The notes under the pieces were generated by a model. It saw only the letters and a list, made by a program, of their open reading frames with translations, made no database searches and was not told the origin of the DNA. A program made the translations under genes and the position numbers. A DNA stretch of 18,361 nucleotides from Robiginitomaculum sp. (lineage in GTDB: Bacteria > Pseudomonadota > Alphaproteobacteria > Caulobacterales > Maricaulaceae), in assembly GCA_002733485.1 (NCBI GenBank), contig NVVU01000018.1, positions 17,805 to 36,165 of the forward strand, given 5' to 3'. This document shows positions 7,754-15,244 of the stretch, piece after piece (within the stretch, counting starts at the first letter, position 1; every line of letters begins with the position of its first letter).

Positions 7754-7883
7754 TTTTGGCTTTTGTCCACTATCCTTAATGTACCGCTATATTGTTTGTA
7801 AGCTTTTTGATGTTTTTTCTATCAATGTAAAATACAAATATAATGTAATTCGAATTATGAAGACAGAAAAAGTAAAAATTACT

Positions 7884-8834
7884 TTATACGTTTCTATTTC
7901 CGTAATAAAGCGTGACCACATGCTTGGCTTCGGCAAAAAATAACCAGCGTTCAACCACAAGTCCAACCCCCGCGCTGATCAGTGCAAGAAAGGACAGGAC
8001 CACAACATAAGGCAGCCCCAGAACCATAATGGCCGCCACCATGGCCATGGGCAGAATGAATCCAGTCACCAGGGCAATACGCCGCAATTTATTGGCGTGT
8101 TTGCGGGCGATTTTATATCCCATTTCCTTTAGCAGATAATTGTCTTCCCCGTGGGGGCTTTCAATCATGTGTACGTTACCAAACTGCCCAAGACCGGTTG
8201 CACTTTCTGCGGTGCTACGTGCCGGATCAGACTGCAAAGCCCGCCAATAGGCCAGTTTTAAAACCCCGGCCAAGGCCAACAGTGCGACACTGGCTTTGAT
8301 CATCACGGCCATGTGTCCCAACCCGAACCCGGCTTGTAAGGCCAGCATAATCAGCGCCCCGCTCATCAGCGCCATCGACAGATAGCCCAAAGACGTCCAG
8401 CGATTGCTCCATGCCGGAATGGCTTTTAGCGACGCATAGATCATAGAAGTAAAATAGACGGTGATCAGGCTCATCCCCCCCCCTGCCAGCCCAATCATGC
8501 CCACCGGGCCTCCATTCTGGCCCTGCACCACCCAGCTGAGGGCATATATCCCGGTGGGACCAAAGGTCAGGATGGCCGCCACCCCTTCGCGTGACAACCA
8601 TGAGGATCGCCATTGCGACAAGGCCCGCCAGGCCCGCTCTGGACGGCCCAAATGCCCGGTAGAGGAGAGAAGCCCGCTGATGATCAAAAAGAACGCCAGC
8701 CCAAAGCCAACAATTCCAAAGGTGCGATCGGCCGGGATGAAGCCAAAAGCCCCCATCACTGCCAGCCAGACCATCAGGCCATAGCCAGCCCCGGACGCGG
8801 TGGTAAAATAAATAACGGATTTAGCCGGATGCAT
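7884..8834 (-). CDS. soeC: SoeC-type quinone-interacting membrane anchor (DmsC family)
   Basis: A 316-residue polytopic membrane protein with about eight hydrophobic helices. It is the anchor subunit of the molybdoenzyme complex and would carry electrons between the iron-sulfur subunit and the quinone pool. The DmsC-family signature is visible at about residues 58-85: LLSSTGHLGRPERAWRALSQ, then WRSSWLSREG. No haem-ligating pattern typical of NarI-type anchors is evident. The ATG at 8834 has TGAGGAAA just upstream. It starts 14 bases after the soeB stop and is the last gene of the unit. The DmsC family is shared by DMSO reductases and other complexes; assignment as SoeC rests on the soeA and soeB partners. 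Confidence 0.86.
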   Translation of the reverse strand: MHPAKSVIYFTTASGAGYGLMVWLAVMGAFGFIPADRTFGIVGFGLAFFLIISGLLSSTGHLGRPERAWRALSQWRSSWLSREGVAAILTFGPTGIYALSWVVQGQNGGPVGMIGLAGGGMSLITVYFTSMIYASLKAIPAWSNRWTSLGYLSMALMSGALIMLALQAGFGLGHMAVMIKASVALLALAGVLKLAYWRALQSDPARSTAESATGLGQFGNVHMIESPHGEDNYLLKEMGYKIARKHANKLRRIALVTGFILPMAMVAAIMVLGLPYVVVLSFLALISAGVGLVVERWLFFAEAKHVVTLYYGNRNV

Positions 8835-8848
8835 GGGTTTTCCTCACT

Positions 8849-9601
8849 TCACGCCGACAGAACTTTATCGACCCAGCGGGCCAGCAGGCCCGCGCCATCG
8901 GCGCTGTCATCATGGTGATCAAGAAGGCGTGGAGCCATTTCATCGCCAACTTTTTTAGGGCGCGGCGGTAAATACCGGTTCACCGGCCTGGTGCCCTGCT
9001 CTGGCATCAGGGCATAGCCATCACGGGCGGCGACCAGCTTGCTGACATCAGAATTCGGATCGCCCAGATCACCAAAGGAGCGCGCCCCCGTCGGACAGGT
9101 GGAAACACAGGCCGGCACGCGGCTTTCGGGCGGCAGGTTTTCATTATAAATTTTATCAACGCACAGAGTGCACTTTTTCATCACCCCCTCGTCTTCATCA
9201 TATTCGCGTGCCCCATACGGACAGGCCCACGAGCACAATTTACAACCAATACAAATGTCGGTGTTGATCAGGACAATGCCGTCCTCTTCGCGCTTGTATG
9301 ACGCGCCGGTGGGGCAGACGGTAACGCAGGGTGCATCATCGCAATGCAGGCAGGAGCGCGGAAAATGCACCGTGCGGGACGTCCCCGCCGCCTCGTCCAC
9401 GGCCTCATAGGTATGCACGCGGTTAAACCACACCCCGTCCGGCTTGGCCCCATACGGGTCCATGTCCGTCAGCGGTGCCATTTTGCCCGAGGTATTCCAT
9501 TCCTTGCAATTGACCGCACAGGCATGACAGCCCACGCAAATATCCAGATCAATCACCAACCCCAGTTTTACCTTGGACGGATTTTGCGGCAAAGAGGTCA
9601 T
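8849..9601 (-). CDS. soeB: SoeB-type four-cluster iron-sulfur subunit
   Basis: A 250-residue electron-transfer subunit. Sixteen cysteines fall in four ferredoxin-type groups: 22/25/28/32 (CVGCHACAVNC), 84/87/92/96 (CLHCDDAPCVTVCP), 117/120/123/127 (CIGCKLCSWACP) and 144/147/165/169 (CTLC ... CVSTCP). This gives four [4Fe-4S] clusters, as in DmsB, PsrB and SoeB, passing electrons between the molybdenum subunit and the membrane anchor. There is no signal peptide or twin-arginine motif, so the subunit stays in the cytoplasm. Its ATG overlaps the soeA stop in an ATGA junction, the usual sign of translational coupling between subunits made in equal amounts. The C-terminal 60 residues are polar and less conserved. 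Confidence 0.92.
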   Translation of the reverse strand: MTSLPQNPSKVKLGLVIDLDICVGCHACAVNCKEWNTSGKMAPLTDMDPYGAKPDGVWFNRVHTYEAVDEAAGTSRTVHFPRSCLHCDDAPCVTVCPTGASYKREEDGIVLINTDICIGCKLCSWACPYGAREYDEDEGVMKKCTLCVDKIYNENLPPESRVPACVSTCPTGARSFGDLGDPNSDVSKLVAARDGYALMPEQGTRPVNRYLPPRPKKVGDEMAPRLLDHHDDSADGAGLLARWVDKVLSA

Positions 9602-12594
9602 GAGGCGTCCCCTTTGGTATGGTTGCCCTTGCCATCGGCAAGACCGGCAATGTTGGTGGCATTTTCATGGCGATTGCCAACCCAGGCTTTGGCATCGGCT
9701 TTTTTACCCGTGGGTGTGCCCTTCAAGTCCGCACCATAGCGCGATACCGGCGGGTTGGGCGCGGCGTGTGGCTCACGCGGCAAGGCCTCAAACATCGGTT
9801 CGGTAAAGCCGGCCTCGTGCGCCGCGCATTTGGTGACATTAACGCGCAGATCAAACCACGCCGCCTGCCCGGTCACCGGGTCAGAATTTGAATAACGCTG
9901 GCCATTTTTTCCGGGGGCCAGAACTTCGGAAATAATATGGTTCAGCAAAAAGCCTTTGTTTGCCTCCGGCGCATCTTCCGAGAGGTTCCACGCGCCCTTG
10001 CGCTTGCCAATGGCGTTCCATGTCCACACGGTTTGCGGATTAACCCCGGTGATCAGTTTAACCTGTCCCTTGACCCGTCCGTGGCGGCTTTCAATCCACA
10101 CCCAGTCATCATCATCAATGCCAAAGCTGGCTGCCGTATCCACATGCATATGCAATTTGTTGGCCGACGTGATCTGGCGCAACCAGGCATTTTGCGAGCC
10201 CCAGGAATGATACATATGCATGGGGCGCTGGGACAGTGCGTGCAGTGGGTATTGCTCCCTGTCCACCTCGGCCTCTTCAAACGGCATGTACCAGATCGGC
10301 AGCGGGTCAAAATAAGTCTCGATGCGTTCCCGGTGCTCTTCGGGCGGTTGCTTGTCTCCATGGCCTTGCGCGGCAAGGCGGAATTTCTGCAAATCCTCAT
10401 TATAGAGCTGGAACACAATCGGGTCTGCATGGCCGATCCAGCCCATCGCCTTGGCATGGTCCAGATAGCTGCGGTTGAAGGGCTTGAAATAAAGCTGTTC
10501 ATCCGCCAAGTTTTGCGTCCAAAAACAGCCATTTTCGATATAACGGCCAATCTGATCCGGGTTTGGCGCGCCGCGCCCATGTTCCGTACCATCCTTGCCC
10601 CGCCAGCCCGCCAGCGGCCCAATGCCAGAGCCTGCACCCCGTTCATGATTAGCCATATAGTCCACATAACCACCGGGATAGGTGGCGCTGCCATCCTCTC
10701 TGATCATGCCCGGCAGGCCAAGACGGTGGCCCAGATCAATCAGCACATCCTGAAACGGGCGCACATCGCCTTCGGGTTTCAAAATCGGCTGACGGATGGA
10801 ATCTCCGGCCCCGTGGGCCGACGAGATGGGCCGGTCCAGCATTGAAATACAGTCCCAGCGCTCCAGATAGGTGGTGTCGGGCAGGATCAGATCACAATAG
10901 GGCACGGTTTCCGACCAGAAGGCATCGGAATAGATGATCTTGGGGATTTTATAGTCCCCATCGTCATCCTTGGCGGTGAAATAATCGAGCGTGCCCGGCA
11001 CATTCATCGATGAATTCCACGCCATATTGGCCATGTACATAAAGAGCACATCAACCTTGTACGGATCAGCATTGGCGGCATTGTGCAGCACCATGTGCAT
11101 CATGCCGTGCAGGGATAACGGATGCTCCCACGAATAGGCCTTGTCGATGCGTAGCGGCGCGCCGGCCTCATCAACCAGCAGATCATTTGGCGATTTGATA
11201 AAGCCCAGCGGTGGACCGGCCAGCGGTTCACCCGGATTAGCCACAGGCCCGGCAGGGCGCACCCCCGGCGGAATGGGTTTGGGAAATGGTGCCTTGTAGC
11301 GCCAGCCCCCCGGCACATCGACCGAACCCAGCAAGGCCTGCAAAATATGCAAGGCGCGGCAGGTATGAAACCCGTTCGAGTGTGCAGAAATACCGCGCAT
11401 GGCGTGAAACGACACCGGGCGGCCAATCATTTTATCGTGTTTGCGGCCCCAAGCATCGGTCCAGGGCTGTTCGATCACCACTTCTTCTTCAAAGGCCACA
11501 TGGGCAATCTCGGCGGCGATACGCCTTATGGTGTCGGCGGGAACGCCAATGGTATCGGCCACCGCATCGGGGCTGAACTCATCGCTAAGGTAGCGCGTGG
11601 CCAGATGCTGAAACGAGGGCACGACGTTGCGCTTTTTCACCGTGCGAGCCCCGGCAAAGGCAGGGGCGGCATCCGCATCCGGCCCCATGGCGTTGATGGC
11701 CTTTTTCCTGGTTAAATCCCAAACCAGCGGATTGCCTTTGGCATCGCGCAAAAAGAGGCCGTGATCCGGCTTGCCCGGCTCGTCAATGACCAGCCACGGG
11801 GCGTTGGAATAACGCGCCAGTGAAGCAAAATCGATCTTTTCAGCGCGCAAAAGCTCGTGAATGATGGCAAAGACAAACAGACCGTCCGTGCCCGGGCGTA
11901 CGCCCACCCATTCATCCGCAATGGCATTATAGCCATTACGCGACGGGTTCACCGCGACGAACTTTGCTTCACCCCGGGTTTTCATCTTGCCAAGGCCGAT
12001 TTTGATCGGGTTGCTGTCATGGTCTTCGGCCACGCCAAAGAGCATGAAATATTTGGTCAAATCCCAGTCCGGCTCGCCAAATTCCCAAAATGCACCGCCA
12101 AGGGTGTATAGCCCGCCGGCAGCCATATTGACCGAACAAAACCCGCCATGGGCAGCAAAATTATGGGCACCATATTGCGTTGCCCACCAGCCAGTAAAGG
12201 ACTGGCTCTGATCACGGCCGGTAAAAAATGCCAGTTTGCCGGGATCCCTGGCACGCACATCGCCCAGCCATTTTGTGGCCAGCTCCAATGCCTCGTCCCA
12301 TTCAATTTCCTTGAACTCACCAGAGCCGCGCTCACCAACCCGCAGAAGCGGTTTTTTCAACTTGGCCGGAGAATATTGCTGCATAATGCCGGCAGAGCCT
12401 TTGCCGCACAGCACGCCCTGGTTGACCGGATGATCGGGATTGCCTTCGATATAGCGCACTTTGCCATTTTTGAGATGTACCCGAATGCCACACCGACAGG
12501 CACACATATAACAGGTGGTGTTTTTGACCTCGTCCGCCACTTCGGGTGACAGATCCACATCTTCCTTAACCGTTGCAAACGGATTAGCGTTCAC
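9598..12594 (-). CDS. soeA: SoeA-type molybdopterin oxidoreductase, probable sulfite dehydrogenase
   Basis: A 998-residue catalytic subunit of the complex iron-sulfur molybdoenzyme family. Cys28, Cys31, Cys35 and Cys63 (C-x2-C-x3-C-x27-C) bind the N-terminal [4Fe-4S] cluster. The segment AAHGGFCSVNMAAGG offers Cys153 as probable molybdenum ligand, as in the polysulfide/thiosulfate reductase and formate dehydrogenase branch rather than the Ser of DMSO reductase. The C-terminal part (about 820-930) is the molybdopterin dinucleotide-binding domain (SQNAWLRQITSANKLHMHVD). There is no twin-arginine signal, which fits the cytoplasmic SoeABC complex that oxidises sulfite to sulfate and feeds electrons to quinone. 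The start is a GTG with GGGGAGGG 6 bases upstream. It is followed by soeB with a 4-base overlap. It could instead be an uncharacterised sulfur oxyanion or polysulfide oxidoreductase of the same branch. Confidence 0.9.
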   Translation of the reverse strand: MNANPFATVKEDVDLSPEVADEVKNTTCYMCACRCGIRVHLKNGKVRYIEGNPDHPVNQGVLCGKGSAGIMQQYSPAKLKKPLLRVGERGSGEFKEIEWDEALELATKWLGDVRARDPGKLAFFTGRDQSQSFTGWWATQYGAHNFAAHGGFCSVNMAAGGLYTLGGAFWEFGEPDWDLTKYFMLFGVAEDHDSNPIKIGLGKMKTRGEAKFVAVNPSRNGYNAIADEWVGVRPGTDGLFVFAIIHELLRAEKIDFASLARYSNAPWLVIDEPGKPDHGLFLRDAKGNPLVWDLTRKKAINAMGPDADAAPAFAGARTVKKRNVVPSFQHLATRYLSDEFSPDAVADTIGVPADTIRRIAAEIAHVAFEEEVVIEQPWTDAWGRKHDKMIGRPVSFHAMRGISAHSNGFHTCRALHILQALLGSVDVPGGWRYKAPFPKPIPPGVRPAGPVANPGEPLAGPPLGFIKSPNDLLVDEAGAPLRIDKAYSWEHPLSLHGMMHMVLHNAANADPYKVDVLFMYMANMAWNSSMNVPGTLDYFTAKDDDGDYKIPKIIYSDAFWSETVPYCDLILPDTTYLERWDCISMLDRPISSAHGAGDSIRQPILKPEGDVRPFQDVLIDLGHRLGLPGMIREDGSATYPGGYVDYMANHERGAGSGIGPLAGWRGKDGTEHGRGAPNPDQIGRYIENGCFWTQNLADEQLYFKPFNRSYLDHAKAMGWIGHADPIVFQLYNEDLQKFRLAAQGHGDKQPPEEHRERIETYFDPLPIWYMPFEEAEVDREQYPLHALSQRPMHMYHSWGSQNAWLRQITSANKLHMHVDTAASFGIDDDDWVWIESRHGRVKGQVKLITGVNPQTVWTWNAIGKRKGAWNLSEDAPEANKGFLLNHIISEVLAPGKNGQRYSNSDPVTGQAAWFDLRVNVTKCAAHEAGFTEPMFEALPREPHAAPNPPVSRYGADLKGTPTGKKADAKAWVGNRHENATNIAGLADGKGNHTKGDAS

Positions 12595-12600
12595 GCTATT

Positions 12601-12608
12601 CCCTCCCC
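12601..12608 (-). promoter_or_regulatory. Ribosome binding site supporting the GTG start of soeA
   Basis: GGGGAGGG on the minus strand lies 6 bases before the GTG at 12594. The spacing and strength make the GTG start convincing although it is not an ATG. Confidence 0.7.
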
Positions 12609-12609
12609 A

Positions 12610-12625
12610 TACCGTTTATTCGGTA
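12610..12625. repeat. Small inverted repeat before soeA
   Basis: TACCG-TTTATT-CGGTA, a 5-base stem with a 6-base loop, lies between -16 and -31 relative to the soeA start within the 98-base usp-soeA gap, the widest gap inside the cluster apart from the promoter region. A TTGATA with a TGTTAT about 19 bases after it lies just upstream on the minus strand and could be an internal promoter, at weak confidence. The repeat could be an operator or chance. Confidence 0.3.
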
Positions 12626-12692
12626 CTTCTAATATAACACTGCCATACCCAGCGGGAATATCAACAAAAAACATGCAATAGAAAGTGGCGCG

Positions 12693-13664
12693 CTAGCGAA
12701 CGATCATCACCGAATTGGCGGCTTTTTGCAGGACTTCATAAGCAACCGAGGTGGTGAAGAAACGCCGCAATCCTTTGACGCTGGTATCAGCAAGCACAAT
12801 CAGCGAAAACTTACGCCCCTTGCCCACAATACTTTCCACCGGATCGCCAATCTCCACGCTTTCCCCGGCAATGCTCAGGCCTTCGGCCTCAATGGCCGCT
12901 TTGGCCTTGGCGACCACGTCCCTGGCCTTTTCCAGTTCGTCCTCACTGGATGCAACCGAATAGAGGTGTACCGGACAATGGCACCGCGCCGCAATCCGGG
13001 CATCTTTTACGGCGGCCTGTATCGCTTTTTCGGAAAAATCTACACACATGAAATGGCCATGATCTTCTTCAAGTTCGCGGGCAACCAGTACCGTACCGCG
13101 ATGCTGTGTCGCCACCATATAGGTCGTGGATGGCGAGATGTAGCCCGCATGCTCTTTGGCCTCGGCAGTTTCGGTCATGGAAATGATGGTAATGTCATAA
13201 CCACCGATTTCACATTCATCCAGAATGCCGCGATCTACGGATGGAGAAACCAGAAGTTTAAGCGAAATAGAAGCCCCTTCATCATTCATGTAGACGGTGG
13301 TATTATCGCCAAGGGGGTCGCCGGTAATATCCGTATGGACGACCTGCTCCTTCCAGTCATCAGCCATAAATCCCATTTCGACCAGCATATCGCGGCCTTT
13401 TTTAAGGGCCTTGGTGCCGGGAAGCTCCACCCCCCATTTAAGCATATTCTCACGCGCCACCCGCATTTGCAGGCCACCAGAGCTTAGCCCCTGATCAACC
13501 GGGCGCACATAAAGCAAGGTAAGGTTAGCGCTGTTGTCAGAACCCATACGCACCGCATAACGCAGGCCCGAATATGATTCTTCGGAGCCGTCAATGCATA
13601 CGAGAATCGAGAAGCGTTTTTCAACTTCGGCTTCAACCTCTAGTTCGATATCAATATCAGGCAT
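12693..13664 (-). CDS. Tandem universal stress protein (UspA family)
   Basis: A 323-residue soluble protein with two Usp-type alpha/beta domains. The first runs from about 17 (FSILVCIDGSEESYSGLRYA) to about 198 (YDITIISMTE, RGTVLVARE) and is enlarged by an insert at about 100-150. The second runs from about 205 (FMCVDFSEKAIQAAVKDARI) to 323 (SLIVLADTSVKGLRRFFTTS, ending ANSVMIVR). The nucleotide-loop pattern G-x2-G-x9-G-S/T of ATP-binding Usp proteins is not clean: the second domain has TSVKGLRRFFTTSVAYEVL instead, so nucleotide binding is uncertain. An acidic 16-residue N-terminus precedes domain one. The ATG at 13664 has AAGGGA 6 bases upstream. It lies 33 bases after the second permease and 98 before soeA, so it is probably co-transcribed. 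Usp proteins next to transporters often regulate them; that role here is inference. Confidence 0.85.
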   Translation of the reverse strand: MPDIDIELEVEAEVEKRFSILVCIDGSEESYSGLRYAVRMGSDNSANLTLLYVRPVDQGLSSGGLQMRVARENMLKWGVELPGTKALKKGRDMLVEMGFMADDWKEQVVHTDITGDPLGDNTTVYMNDEGASISLKLLVSPSVDRGILDECEIGGYDITIISMTETAEAKEHAGYISPSTTYMVATQHRGTVLVARELEEDHGHFMCVDFSEKAIQAAVKDARIAARCHCPVHLYSVASSEDELEKARDVVAKAKAAIEAEGLSIAGESVEIGDPVESIVGKGRKFSLIVLADTSVKGLRRFFTTSVAYEVLQKAANSVMIVR

Positions 13665-13697
13665 CAGGAGTCCCTTCCCGTTTCAATTCTATATTCA

Positions 13698-15167
13698 TCA
13701 AAGACCCAGCAAGGGCCAGTAAAATTTAGCGGCCAGCAACAGTACCGCCGCCGACATAATCGCCATACGCCACCCCACCTTGAAAAAGTCTGTGGCCTTC
13801 AAATAACCGGAGGCATAAACAATGGTAAAGGCCGGGTGGGCCGCAGCGGTGAAATAGGCAAATGAGGAGGAAATTGCCGTAATAAATCCGAGATGCAACG
13901 GGTTTTCATTGGTCAGCTCCGCCGTACGCAAGGCAATCGGCCCCAACACCGCCACCGCCGCGCCAGCGGACATGGTGTTGGTAACCAGAGTCGTCAAACC
14001 CGTATAAGCAGCCAAAAGCGGCATTCCGTGATCCATATTTAGCGGACCTAACAGGTCCAGAAAACTGGTGGCCACCCATTCCGCGGCCCCCGAGGCCTGC
14101 ATTTCCACCCCCAGAGATATGGTGGCCGCATAAAGCAAAACCACCCCCCAGTTCACACCGGAATTCATATCGTTCCAGGGAACCAGACCGACAATCAGGA
14201 AAAACACTGCGCCCATCAGGGCAATGGTGCCAAGACCAATGGATTCGGACATGGTTACCCAGCCCACCAGCGTGGCCAGAAAAATACCCACGGCAGCCCA
14301 GTCACGGCCCTTCATGGGGCCTTGTTCTTCGATCTGTTTACGCAATTTGGCAACAGCGCGGCGCAGGGTTTTGCGCTCGGGCTTGAACACTGCAAAGAGA
14401 ATTAAGGTCACCAATGGCAATTGCAGCAAAAATATTGGATAAGCGTATTTGATCCAGGTTACATAATCCACCAGAAAGCGGCGGGTTTCCGGATTGGTAG
14501 GATCAAAGAAAAAGTCTTTCCAATAGCTGATCATAATGGCATTACGCGCCCCGCCAGAGGGCGTACCAATGCCGCCAATAGCGCAGCCATAAGAGATTGA
14601 AAACAGCAGAACCGCAGCCAATCCCTTGACCTCTTTGGGATTATTCGAGGTTAGCGTCACCAGGGTCACCGCCACCGGCAACATCATGGCCGCCACCGTG
14701 TGCTCGCCGATAATGGAGGCCAGCACCCCGCAAACAAAACTGATACCCACACAGATCGGATAGATCCCTGTCCCCGTAGCCCGCACGATCAGGTAGGCGA
14801 TACGTTTATCCAGCTTTTGCTTGACGATTGCCACCGCCAGCATCAGGGATCCCATGATGAAAAGCACGGAATCGCTCATTAACGAGCGCGCCACTTTACT
14901 GGAATCCAGCCCCAAAAGCGTAATCTGCGCAATGATAATCATCAACGCAACGCTGGGTAAGGGCACCGGTTCGGTAACAAACAAAATTACCGCCACCAGC
15001 GATATGATCAGCACCAATTGCCCTTCGCGGCTCAGTCCTTCGGGAGGTTGAACAAAATAAAGGATGGTGCCAACAATCAAGGCCGCAATCAGCCATCGCC
15101 GGTCATGCAGAAACAACCCCATTGCCCGCGGCGAAAACTTCATCCCCATGACTGTGCCAACCCGCAT
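13698..15167 (-). CDS. DASS/SLC13-type anion permease, paralogue 1
   Basis: A 489-residue inner-membrane protein with about 11-12 hydrophobic helices, of the divalent anion:sodium symporter / SLC13-like family (substrates in the family include sulfate, dicarboxylates and related anions). It is a close paralogue of the preceding gene, roughly 70% identical by eye and collinear throughout. The second half keeps TNTMSAGAAVAVLGP (396-410), corresponding to the second SNT sodium-site motif. The first SNT site is replaced by GEHTVAAMMLP (154-164), and the usual GTPPN-type loop reads GTPSGGARN (201-209). The start is ambiguous: AGGAGG lies 8 bases before a TTG at 15173, and AAGGGG 8 bases before the ATG at 15167. 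I take the ATG; the two differ by two residues. The next gene (usp) starts 33 bases after the stop. The substrate is not determined. Confidence 0.9.
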   Translation of the reverse strand: MRVGTVMGMKFSPRAMGLFLHDRRWLIAALIVGTILYFVQPPEGLSREGQLVLIISLVAVILFVTEPVPLPSVALMIIIAQITLLGLDSSKVARSLMSDSVLFIMGSLMLAVAIVKQKLDKRIAYLIVRATGTGIYPICVGISFVCGVLASIIGEHTVAAMMLPVAVTLVTLTSNNPKEVKGLAAVLLFSISYGCAIGGIGTPSGGARNAIMISYWKDFFFDPTNPETRRFLVDYVTWIKYAYPIFLLQLPLVTLILFAVFKPERKTLRRAVAKLRKQIEEQGPMKGRDWAAVGIFLATLVGWVTMSESIGLGTIALMGAVFFLIVGLVPWNDMNSGVNWGVVLLYAATISLGVEMQASGAAEWVATSFLDLLGPLNMDHGMPLLAAYTGLTTLVTNTMSAGAAVAVLGPIALRTAELTNENPLHLGFITAISSSFAYFTAAAHPAFTIVYASGYLKATDFFKVGWRMAIMSAAVLLLAAKFYWPLLGL

Positions 15168-15195
15168 GCTCAAATCCCCTTCCTCCTTAATTTAG

Positions 15196-15207
15196 CTGAA
15201 TATTCAG
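15196..15207. repeat. 12-base palindrome between the two permease genes
   Basis: CTGAATATTCAG is perfectly palindromic and lies just upstream of the ribosome binding site of permease 1, in the 77-base gap between the permeases. It could be a regulator site or chance. Confidence 0.3.
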
Positions 15208-15244
15208 ACGGTACATCAAACGGGCACCGGCCCCCGGACACCCC

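Larger units (their letters stand above)
7651..7883. other. AT-rich gap between soeC and porin gene
   Basis: This 233-base gap is much more AT-rich than the genes around it and holds no credible gene. It must contain the porin promoter. At the soeC end, a weak AT-only hairpin (AAAGTAA-AAA-TTACTTT, 7869-7885) overlaps the soeC stop and might be a poor terminator. A perfect 12-base palindrome TAATTCGAATTA lies at 7846-7857, and a TTGAT...ATCAA pair at 7807-7825. Confidence 0.6.

Noticed and set aside
7807..7825. FNR-like TTGAT...ATCAA pair upstream of the porin
   Set aside because: The spacer is 9 bases, not the 4 required for an FNR or Anr site.
9937..10845. Plus-strand frame of 302 codons inside soeA
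   Set aside because: It is fully antisense to a well-supported molybdoenzyme gene, with composition typical of a shadow frame and no known motif.
7884..12594. DMSO reductase DmsABC as the identity of the molybdoenzyme
   Set aside because: There is no twin-arginine signal, the probable molybdenum ligand is Cys rather than Ser, and the N-terminal motif region resembles SoeA.
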